DNA from: a virus
Length of the DNA: 43,299 bases
Strand: one strand, 5' to 3'
Virus record (IMG/VR): IMGVR_UViG_3300017960_000771
Location: 1 to 43,299 of that record
Below, one piece after another: positions 7,509 through 12,700 of the stretch. Position 1 is the stretch's first letter. Each line of letters begins with the position of its first letter. A program made the translations under genes and the position numbers. The notes below the pieces were generated by a model. It was not told the origin of the DNA. It saw nothing but the letters and a program-made list of their open reading frames with translations, and ran no database searches.

Positions 7509-7973
7509 ATGGAGGAGTTCTACAAGCTGCAAGCCACTCTGGAAATGCCGCCCACCAGCAACAATATCTACATCTCCGTCGGCAAGAGGAGGCAGAAATC
7601 GAGCTTGGCCAGGGCTTGGCAGAATAGAGCGGTGAAAGAGATTACAAGACAATCAAACCTGACGATCCAGAGTGAGTTCGACCCCGAGCGCATGTATTGG
7701 TTGGACTTGACTTTCTACTTCGATGTCGTGGTTAACAAAGGGTGGCACGAGTTCTACAAAAGAGGGGCCAAGAAGGGGCAGAGGAAAGCTGACAGTAAAT
7801 GGAAGAAGATCGATCTAGGGAACAGATTGAAGCTTCTCGAAGACACTGTGAAGATAGCTGCAGGTGTGGACGATAGCTCGACTTTTGTTCTGCACCTCAT
7901 CAAGACTTGCGATCCGAAAAATCCTCGTGTAGAAGTATGCCTGTACTCTCTGCCGTCGGAAGATGAGCCATGA
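7509..7973 (+). CDS. rusA: RusA-family crossover junction endonuclease-like protein
   Basis: ATG 7509 is preferred (GGAAG at 7499-7503); a GTG four codons upstream at 7497 is also possible. In the 154-residue product, PPTSNNIY (14-21) matches the conserved RusA start where Asn residues follow the first strand. KIDLGNRLKLLEDTV (100-114) corresponds to the catalytic D-x-D-N-x-x-K region. The DD pair at 121/122 and Lys132 also fit the family, as does VEVCLYSL near the end. RusA dimers cut Holliday junctions symmetrically using Mg ions. Unusual: the second acidic position of the D-x-D motif reads Gly104 here, so activity cannot be assumed. The gene ends in an ATGA overlap with its neighbour. Confidence 0.8.
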   Translation: MEEFYKLQATLEMPPTSNNIYISVGKRRQKSSLARAWQNRAVKEITRQSNLTIQSEFDPERMYWLDLTFYFDVVVNKGWHEFYKRGAKKGQRKADSKWKKIDLGNRLKLLEDTVKIAAGVDDSSTFVLHLIKTCDPKNPRVEVCLYSLPSEDEP

Positions 7974-8458
7974 GCTACAAGCAGGAAATCGTCGAAGTAC
8001 AACCAGACGAGGAGGCTCCGGACCCAGATCACAACGAAGGATTCTATTGCCACCTGGAACTGATCAAGAAGAAAGGTCGCCGTAAAAAGGCAGACCCGTA
8101 CCAGTACAAGAAGACATACATCCCATGGACAGACATCAACAGCACTGAGTTGGTTCATCTCTCAACGTACGGGCTGGCCCCCGGAAGCAGAGAAGAGATG
8201 AGCAGATGGAACGTTGTCTGCCGTGGTTTGCGTAGGCAGGAGCTGATTGGCATCATCCGAGGTGAGGTGGATGCAAAAGAGATGAGAGCCAATCCGGCAC
8301 ATGTGGCCCGGGACCGACTGTCTCACTTGATCTACAACTACTGGAAGTACATACATACGCAGATCAAATGCAACACGCTTTGCTGGGAGTGCCCGGACGC
8401 TAAAGCTTTCGAGTGCATGTTAGAGAACAAAGATATCCTACGTGCGGAGGACGCTTGA
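7970..8458 (+). CDS. Unknown phage protein with C-terminal cysteine cluster
   Basis: A 162-residue protein from ATG 7970, overlapping the RusA-like stop as ATGA. The N-terminus is acidic (VEVQPDEEAPDPDHNEG), the middle basic (KKKGRRKKADPYQYKK). The C-terminal third holds CNTLCWECPDAKAFEC, four cysteines in 16 residues, which could bind zinc or an Fe-S cluster. Residues 75-115 look helical with basic faces (SRWNVVCRGLRRQELIGIIRGE). No family is recognised. It sits among recombination genes and shares a TGATG junction with the next small cysteine protein, so the two may act together. Confidence 0.75.
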   Translation: MSYKQEIVEVQPDEEAPDPDHNEGFYCHLELIKKKGRRKKADPYQYKKTYIPWTDINSTELVHLSTYGLAPGSREEMSRWNVVCRGLRRQELIGIIRGEVDAKEMRANPAHVARDRLSHLIYNYWKYIHTQIKCNTLCWECPDAKAFECMLENKDILRAEDA

Positions 8459-8685
8459 TGCCCCCAGCCAAAAAGATTTGCATGTCTTGCGTGAGGCTAG
8501 GAAACTGTGCAGACGCTACTGTAGAAATGCTAAAGAACGATCGAGGCTGTGGATCTTGGTTCGCAGCTCATCCCAACGAAGTAGTTGCCCGACGTAAAGC
8601 GCTCTCGGTCGCGGGGACGCGAGCGCTCGAAGCCATGATTTCCAAATCCCCGCCCAAGAAAACCGCCACGGACTACAGGAGGTAA
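8458..8685 (+). CDS. Small cysteine-containing protein, possible zinc finger (75 aa)
   Basis: ATG 8458 overlaps the previous TGA (TGATG); a longer frame from 8413 would overlap the neighbour by 46 bases and is less likely. The product starts MPPAKKICMSCVRLGNCADA and has CGSWF further on, so Cys8, Cys11, Cys17 and Cys30 could form one zinc site or a small Fe-S site. The rest is basic, with a Ser/Pro/Lys tail. The pattern C-x2-C-x5-C-x12-C recalls WhiB-like or wedge-type [4Fe-4S] proteins only loosely. Function unknown. Confidence 0.7.
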   Translation: MPPAKKICMSCVRLGNCADATVEMLKNDRGCGSWFAAHPNEVVARRKALSVAGTRALEAMISKSPPKKTATDYRR

Positions 8686-8688
8686 CCA

Positions 8689-9315
8689 ATGGCCAGTGAA
8701 GAAACTTTCACAAGAGAAGAGATGCTCGACATGCCGCGTTTGCAGGTTCGTCGAAGATGTCGAGCACGCGGACTGAGTGCGGAAGACTGTGCCCAGATGA
8801 AGTTCGAAGACATGGTTGACTGGCTCATAGAAGACGAGGGCGGCGGCAGTAACTCGAAAGCGAAGAAGGCGACGAAGAGGTCTTCCAAGAAAGCAACCAA
8901 GAAGACCGCCGCAAAGGAAACGAAGAAAGCTCCGGCAAGGACCACTCGTAAGAAGCGGGCGGCGAGATCTGAGCCGGAGGAAAGAGAGAAGCCGACCGGA
9001 GAAGTCGTCGGCGACGACCTCGTCAACGTCTTGCTCGAGAAGTTCGCTGATATGGACGAGAGGTTCCACGCTCTAGAGGAAAGGGTGGACTCCATCGGCG
9101 AATTCATGGACAAGAACACGTCCAGCATCGTCGAGATCTTGAACGAAGTCCGCGCCGACACCTACGGTATCGCTCGCAGACAGCAACACCTCGGTAACTG
9201 GATGTTCGCTGAGGGAATCCTCCCCGAAGAAAGCGCCCCGGACGAGATGGATTTCGAGGCTCTGGAAGAGGCCATCGAGGAGGAATGCGGGGGAAACGAG
9301 GACGGCGACGAGTAA
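8689..9315 (+). CDS. Histone-H1-like lysine/alanine-rich DNA-binding protein (zero-frame product)
   Basis: A 208-residue protein with a perfect ribosome-binding site AGGAGG three bases after the previous stop. Residues 7-47 (TREEMLDMPRLQVRRRCRARG then EDMVDWLIE) look like a small helix-extended-helix domain of the SAP/HeH kind. Residues 56-90 are a KKATKK/AKKT-type basic linker, as in histone H1 and bacterial H1-like proteins. Residues 105-165 form acidic helices with heptad leucines (LEKFADMDERFHALEERVDSIGEFM), a likely coiled coil. The C-terminus is acidic. It may compact or organise replicating phage DNA. A -1 frameshift signal at 9291-9326 sits in its last codons and would replace the final five residues by a 68-residue extension (see the next entries). 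Confidence 0.8.
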   Translation: MASEETFTREEMLDMPRLQVRRRCRARGLSAEDCAQMKFEDMVDWLIEDEGGGSNSKAKKATKRSSKKATKKTAAKETKKAPARTTRKKRAARSEPEEREKPTGEVVGDDLVNVLLEKFADMDERFHALEERVDSIGEFMDKNTSSIVEILNEVRADTYGIARRQQHLGNWMFAEGILPEESAPDEMDFEALEEAIEEECGGNEDGDE

Positions 9316-9326
9316 CAGCTCGTCGC
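9291..9326 (+). promoter_or_regulatory. -1 programmed ribosomal frameshift signal (slippery heptamer plus stem-loop)
   Basis: GGGAAAC at 9291-9297 is read in the zero frame as G GGA AAC, the canonical X XXY YYZ heptamer. Seven bases later a perfect 8-bp stem, GCGACGAG (9305-9312) and CTCGTCGC (9319-9326), encloses the loop TAACAG that carries the zero-frame stop TAA (9313-9315). A slip of the two tRNAs to GGG AAA moves translation into a frame open until 9503. The heptamer phase, spacer length and stem are all what bacterial -1 frameshifting uses. The parts are seen directly; that it works is inferred. Confidence 0.65.
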
Positions 9327-9503
9327 GGAACCATACCACCTGATGGAGAACAGAAGCTCACCGTGACTGAAGAGGAGTTCTTCGAGATGTCTGTAGAAGA
9401 ACTCCTCGAGCTTGCCGACCGCATAGGGGTCAGCCTGCAGGGAGCCCTATCGATCGAGCAAGCTCGCACCCGCCTATTGAACGACGCAACCTTCCTTCCA
9501 TAA
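9297..9503 (+). CDS. -1 frame extension of the H1-like protein (or separate small SAP/HeH-like protein)
   Basis: After the proposed slip, translation resumes at CGA 9297 and adds 68 residues, giving a fusion of about 271. The extension is first basic (RGRRRVTARRG), then acidic with SVEELLELADRIGVSL and LSIEQARTRLLND, a two-helix pattern like SAP/HeH domains and similar in kind to the N-terminus of the zero-frame protein. If not made by frameshifting, the frame could start at ATG 9285 (GAGGAGGA immediately upstream, spacing too short), GTG 9363 (no close ribosome-binding site) or ATG 9387 (GAGGAG nine bases upstream, but this would drop part of the acidic helix). The transcript terminator follows directly after the stop, as expected if this is the last coding part of the operon. 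Confidence 0.6.
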   Translation, partial: RGRRRVTARRGTIPPDGEQKLTVTEEEFFEMSVEELLELADRIGVSLQGALSIEQARTRLLNDATFLP

Positions 9504-9505
9504 GC

Positions 9506-9523
9506 GCCGCCCTTCGGGGCGGC
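9506..9523 (+). terminator. Hairpin terminator of the replication operon
   Basis: GCCGCCC (9506-9512), loop TTCG, GGGCGGC (9517-9523): a perfect 7-bp GC stem closed by the very stable C(UUCG)G loop, two bases after the last stop codon. The following CTCTCCCAATCTTCTCTCTT is pyrimidine-rich but has no clean T run, so termination may be partial. The UUCG loop exists only in the plus-strand RNA, which supports the strand. Confidence 0.65.
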
Positions 9524-9605
9524 CTCTCCCAATCTTCTCTCTTAGCTGCAAAAAAGATCAAGATCGTGGGATAAGACTTATGGACAGGAAAAGGATAATC
9601 CTTTT

Positions 9606-10120
9606 CTTGTTGCGGCAAGCAGCTGCCTGTGCGGGTAGGAAGCTGCCTAGTACCGATTGATTGACAAGGCGCCGTGCGCACACACGGTAAAAAGCCCTGT
9701 CAATCAATCGGGAGCCGATGCAGGGATTGCCTCCTCCTCAGACGAAGGTCACCTAACGGTGGCAACGGAGGCAGCTCCTCACGCTATAGTGAGGTTGTCC
9801 GAGAGTTCCGGCGCGGACGTAAAAAACAGTCGGATGCATCGTCGCTGATTCCGCCCTCTAGGCGACGACTAGAGTAGAGAGGGTTTGCTGGCCTGGTCGA
9901 CCGGCCAAAAGGTCGAACGTAGTTGACCCACGCTGCGACAAATACCTGGTACAGGGAAACCAGGAGAAGGTGGGCAGATCCCTAACCGGCGCAAGACGGG
10001 GATTGGAAGTGTCGCTCGCTGTCTTTCGGAGACGGAAGAAAAAGAGCTCTTGCAGAAGAGATCCGGATCTCTTCTTAGCTGTCACACGACTTGTGCGAGC
10101 AGTCCTTGTGCCGCAACGAG
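9606..10120 (+). ncRNA. Large structured non-coding RNA candidate (about 515 nt)
   Basis: CTTGTTGCGGCA (9606-9617) pairs over its full length with TGCCGCAACGAG (10109-10120), one pair being U-G; on the minus strand that pair would be A-C, so the plus strand is favoured. Inside are: CCGATTGATTGACA/TGTCAATCAATCGG (9653-9666/9698-9711, 14 bp) capped by CCGTG/CACGG; GCCTCC/GGAGGC (9729/9767) around CACC-TAAC-GGTG; CCTCAC/GTGAGG (9777/9789); GTCCG/CGGAC (9797/9814); TCGTCGC/GCGACGA (9839/9862), whose loop CCCTCT pairs with AGAGGG (9878-9883) as a pseudoknot; CCCAC/GTGGG (9927/9970) around CCTGGT/ACCAGG; ATCCC/GGGAT; GTCT/AGAC; and AGAAGAGATCC/GGATCTCTTCT (10054-10075). GNRA-like loops (GAAA, GCAA) occur in this sense. 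The style recalls GOLLD or ROOL phage RNAs; identity unproven. No convincing promoter was found. Confidence 0.75.
10054..10075 (-). terminator. Possible terminator for the minus-strand late block (alternative role of an RNA helix)
   Basis: The 11-bp inverted repeat AGAAGAGATCC/GGATCTCTTCT is followed, in minus-strand sense, by GCAAGAGCTCTTTTTCTTCC, which contains a T5 run about 10 bases later. It could stop late transcripts before they cross the whole structured RNA region. In the plus sense it fits as one helix of that RNA. The T run is further from the stem than in a typical terminator, so this is tentative. Confidence 0.25.
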
Positions 10121-10222
10121 TGCGTCCATTTCCTGACTCGTGGGGAGAAGATGCCTACTAGGAGGAGGATCGAATAGAGGAGCAGAAACTCTAGACCGCC
10201 GCAAACGCAACAGCAGAGTCGA

Positions 10223-10771
10223 TCACTTGACGGCATACCCTACAGCTACCACAGTCGCAGCCGTTGTGACAATCCCTACAACGAGACCGAATGTCCACGA
10301 GCGGTACCACTTCTTGGCCTTGTCTCGCTCCTTGCGAGCTCGGTCTCTCTGCTGCTCGAGGACTTTCACTCGACTCTTCTCGAGATCGAGCTGTGCTTTC
10401 AGGCGATCGGCCATGTACTTCTTCTCAATCTCTACTCGTTCAGTCGCCTTATGGCGCTCGAGCCAGCGAAGGCGACGGAGGCCTTGGATCTTGAGCCCCA
10501 ACTGCAGCACCTTGTTCTGGTCCAGGAGGACCGCGCTGTAGTCCAACCGGAAGGGCTTCTTCGCCCCCTTCTCGGTCACCAGGCTCCCAGCCTCGATCCC
10601 CAGGGACGGCCGGAACTTGAGGTCTGGAACCAGGATGCTCTCATCCGGCCCTGGACAACGCCAATTAGGGGCCTTCTTCGGGTTCGAGTAGTCCTGCTCC
10701 ATACAAGGCTCTGACTGCGCCCAGGACGGGCCGCAGATTAGGAGGGTGAACAGCGCGACCATAGTCCTCAT
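10223..10771 (-). CDS. Exported protein with coiled coil and C-terminal membrane anchor (spanin-like topology)
   Basis: A 182-residue protein; ATG 10771 has AGGAG upstream and overlaps the previous stop (ATGA). Residues 1-19 are a Sec signal peptide (MRTMVALFTLLICGPSWA, likely cut after SWA). Residues 95-150 are charged and heptad-like (KKYMADRLKAQLDLEKSRV then EQQRDRARKERDKAKKW), a coiled coil. Residues 156-180 form one membrane helix (FGLVVGIVTTAATVVAVGYAV). A signal sequence plus C-terminal membrane helix joined by a coiled coil is the plan of unimolecular spanins, which fuse inner and outer membranes at lysis; those carry a lipobox, whereas LLIC here lacks the small residue before Cys. 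It is the last gene of the late block. Alternative: a tail-needle or membrane-anchored virion protein. Confidence 0.75.
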   Translation of the reverse strand: MRTMVALFTLLICGPSWAQSEPCMEQDYSNPKKAPNWRCPGPDESILVPDLKFRPSLGIEAGSLVTEKGAKKPFRLDYSAVLLDQNKVLQLGLKIQGLRRLRWLERHKATERVEIEKKYMADRLKAQLDLEKSRVKVLEQQRDRARKERDKAKKWYRSWTFGLVVGIVTTAATVVAVGYAVK

Positions 10772-11739
10772 CTCAGCTCCTGCACCCCTTCTCGTACGCC
10801 GTGCACCATGTCAGGCACCCAACCGAAGGTCGCCCCGGTACCCAGGCCAGTCAAGGCACCCCTGAGCATCTTCCCACGGCGAGCTCCGAGCAGGGCGCCG
10901 ATCCCTAGACCTGCTGCACCTCCTAGACCAGGGCCAGCTTTCCGTAGGAATCTCGTGACCTTGCCTGGCTCCTGCTCCTGGGCCTGGGCTATCTTGGACA
11001 GCTTTCTCTTGGATTTCACCAAGTTCCGCAATCGCTCCACAGAGACCCTAGAGATAGGCCCGAGGAACTTGGGGTCGTCGTAGTGCTTGAGGTAAGCCTC
11101 TTTGGCCTCCCTTTTACTCCGCACCCCTAAAATCACCTTGTCCTCGTCGTAGCCCTTGCCGTCATCCTTGCGTTGGTGGACCACGAAGGCATCGGGAGCC
11201 TCTTTGTCGGGGCCGACGAAAACATCAACGGGCTCTCCGTCGGCGCCCCTGGTGCCTACAAGGTATCCGTAGGGCATCCTCATCTTCGTGCGCCACTCAT
11301 GGCCATTTGAGTCCTTGCCCTTCCTCACGCTGCCTTTGCGGTTCTCGATGGCGATCTGCAGGCCCTGGACGTTGTCGTGGCCTTGGAGCTTGTAGGCCAG
11401 CTTCGTAGCCATCTCCTTCGACTTGGACTTGCGGGACAAGATCTTGTCCCATTGCTTTGGTGTCACGCCTTCTGGTGGAGGGGGCTCAGCTTCTTTGGTC
11501 ATCGCGATCTTGTCCCGCACCCAAGGAAGCTTAGGGTACGAAGCTGTACGCCCCTCACGTTGCCCAACCGGGCCTATCTCAGTCCAGCTCGAGCCCTTTA
11601 TCTTGCCGATGTTGTGGACGCGCTTCAAGGTCGGGACGATCGAAGAGTTGGGCGTCGCGTAAAGGTCGTCAATGTCACCACCCAGCTGCCCTATCTTCTC
11701 CAGCTCGTCGAAGAATCTTTCTAGAGACTGTCGATCCAC
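10768..11739 (-). CDS. InPase-domain (inorganic-pyrophosphatase-like) phage protein
   Basis: A 323-residue protein from GTG 11739 (GAGGTGG upstream), overlapping the preceding gene by 19 bases. The domain at about 127-240 has the phage InPase pattern: LQIAIENRKGSVRKGKD, then MPYGYLVGT, then GADGEPVDVFVGPD, then DEDKVILGVRSKREAKEAY. In polyvalent and virion proteins this domain (Pfam InPase, as I remember it) resembles inorganic pyrophosphatase, with acidic residues for metal-bound phosphate; its true substrate is unknown. Residues 1-17 (LERFFDELEKIGQL) share the FFDEL-x-KI motif with another protein at 12053-12319. The C-terminus (about 267-290) is Gly/Ala-rich and hydrophobic (GLGGAAGLGIGALLGARRG) and may touch membranes. 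It lies among membrane proteins after the tailspike gene. Confidence 0.75.
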   Translation of the reverse strand: MDRQSLERFFDELEKIGQLGGDIDDLYATPNSSIVPTLKRVHNIGKIKGSSWTEIGPVGQREGRTASYPKLPWVRDKIAMTKEAEPPPPEGVTPKQWDKILSRKSKSKEMATKLAYKLQGHDNVQGLQIAIENRKGSVRKGKDSNGHEWRTKMRMPYGYLVGTRGADGEPVDVFVGPDKEAPDAFVVHQRKDDGKGYDEDKVILGVRSKREAKEAYLKHYDDPKFLGPISRVSVERLRNLVKSKRKLSKIAQAQEQEPGKVTRFLRKAGPGLGGAAGLGIGALLGARRGKMLRGALTGLGTGATFGWVPDMVHGVREGVQELR

Positions 11740-12044
11740 GATGCCACCTCGTCTATGGGCTTCTTCTTGACTTCCTCAAACTCAGCCCGCTGCTCGTCGG
11801 TCATCGCCGCGAGCTTTTCCCCGTGCTTCTCCTCGAGCTCTTCTAACGCCTTTTCCTTGTTGTCTATGGCGTCGTTGGTGTCCTTGATAGCCTGGTCTGC
11901 GGCATCATTGGTCGTGGAAGAGTTCACATCGTCGGGAGGAGACTTGGTCCACCAGAGATACCATCCCAGTAGAGCGAGACAGATCCCTACAGGGAAGACG
12001 ATCCACTTCCAGTTCTTCTTCAGCCACTCCCAAACCTTGACCAT
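11721..12044 (-). CDS. Small membrane-anchored coiled-coil protein
   Basis: ATG 12044 (AGGAG six bases upstream) gives 107 residues; GTG one codon earlier is possible. A basic Trp-rich start (VWEWLKKNWKW) leads into one membrane helix (about 13-33, IVFPVGICLALLGWYLWW). The rest is an acidic helical stalk (ALEELEEKHGEKLAAMTDEQ). This N-in topology with an outside coiled coil is like an inner-membrane spanin (Rz), but also like many small phage membrane proteins. No partner lipoprotein is evident next to it. It overlaps the InPase-like gene by 19 bases. Confidence 0.7.
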   Translation of the reverse strand: MVKVWEWLKKNWKWIVFPVGICLALLGWYLWWTKSPPDDVNSSTTNDAADQAIKDTNDAIDNKEKALEELEEKHGEKLAAMTDEQRAEFEEVKKKPIDEVASWIDSL

Positions 12045-12052
12045 CACTTCTC

Positions 12053-12319
12053 CTACGCAGCCAGACGAAGAACACGCTTGAGCAAACCTGGCTTCGTTGC
12101 CTTCTTGGCCACTCGACCCTGCATCGCGCGATGTCGAGCAACAGCAGGAGCCATCTGCTTCTTGACAGCTTGCTGCCTCTTCCAGTCGGCATGACCGATG
12201 GAGTAGGCCTCTGGGGTCATCCGCCCCGCGCCACGTTGGATGGCGGCCTCAAACTGCGGTGTAGATCTCGCGATCTTCTGTAGCTCGTCAAAGAACGCAC
12301 TCCTCGTCCAGTCGTTCAT
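12053..12319 (-). CDS. Small basic protein with N-terminal FFDELQKIA motif
   Basis: An 88-residue protein from ATG 12319 with GGAGT upstream. It begins MNDWTRSAFFDELQKIARS, matching in position and sequence the FFDELEKI start of the InPase-like protein two genes away. The remainder is basic (AAIQRGAGRM, KRQQAVKKQ, RVAKKATKPGLLKRVLRLA) with a probable amphipathic C-terminal helix. No known family. The shared start could be a peptide that directs proteins to the virion or to a common partner; this is inference. Confidence 0.7.
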   Translation of the reverse strand: MNDWTRSAFFDELQKIARSTPQFEAAIQRGAGRMTPEAYSIGHADWKRQQAVKKQMAPAVARHRAMQGRVAKKATKPGLLKRVLRLAA

Positions 12320-12320
12320 C

Positions 12321-12674
12321 TTAAGACTCCTTCTCGGGGAACTTGACGCCCGCCTTCTCCAGGGCGCCTTTGACGATCTGGAAGACCTTGTCAGCTAGCC
12401 ACCCAGCCACTAGACCAAACATGATCTTGGTGGCTAGGGATGAGGTGGCCATCTCTGGTAGGGGCACACCGGGGATGAAACACAGACCTACAGAAAGTGG
12501 GTACGGCAGTACGGGCTGTAGAGACTTCCATACACCATGATGTGCAAAACCCCCTACGATCTTCCCATCCTTCTTCTTGGTGCCGATTCTCTTGATCGTG
12601 CTTAGCACGACAAACGTGCAGAACGAGATCAACACGATTTGCCAACCCAAGAACATGTCTACGATCTTATCCAT
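12321..12674 (-). CDS. Integral membrane protein, possible holin
   Basis: A 117-residue protein; ATG 12674 follows GGAGTAC. At least two membrane segments are visible, at about 8-25 (FLGWQIVLISFCTFVVLS) and 85-102 (IMFGLVAGWLADKVFQIV), with a third weakly hydrophobic region (PYPLSVGLCFIPGVPLP, about 57-73). Size and charged C-terminus (ALEKAGVKFPEKES) suit a holin, and it lies beside other membrane proteins, but no endolysin is present in the window to support a lysis cassette. A similar layout is found in phage membrane proteins of unknown role. Confidence 0.7.
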   Translation of the reverse strand: MDKIVDMFLGWQIVLISFCTFVVLSTIKRIGTKKKDGKIVGGFAHHGVWKSLQPVLPYPLSVGLCFIPGVPLPEMATSSLATKIMFGLVAGWLADKVFQIVKGALEKAGVKFPEKES

Positions 12675-12700
12675 GGCGTACTCCCTAATCCTAATGAGTC

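Noticed and set aside
9589-9605. AAAAGG-ATAAT-CCTTTT hairpin as a terminator, or GATAAT as a -10 box of the structured RNA
   Set aside because: The stem is short and AT-rich, and no -35 box stands at the right distance. Either role is possible but not supported.
9653-9711. The 14-bp inverted repeat as an attachment or replication origin site
   Set aside because: It is capped by further nested helices and lies inside the 12-bp closing helix, which fits RNA folding better; there is no integrase gene or iteron series nearby.
9657-9848. Plus-strand frames of 60-75 codons in 9657-10541
   Set aside because: They fall on the helices of the RNA candidate or opposite the 10223-10771 gene, with no ribosome-binding sites or protein-like composition.
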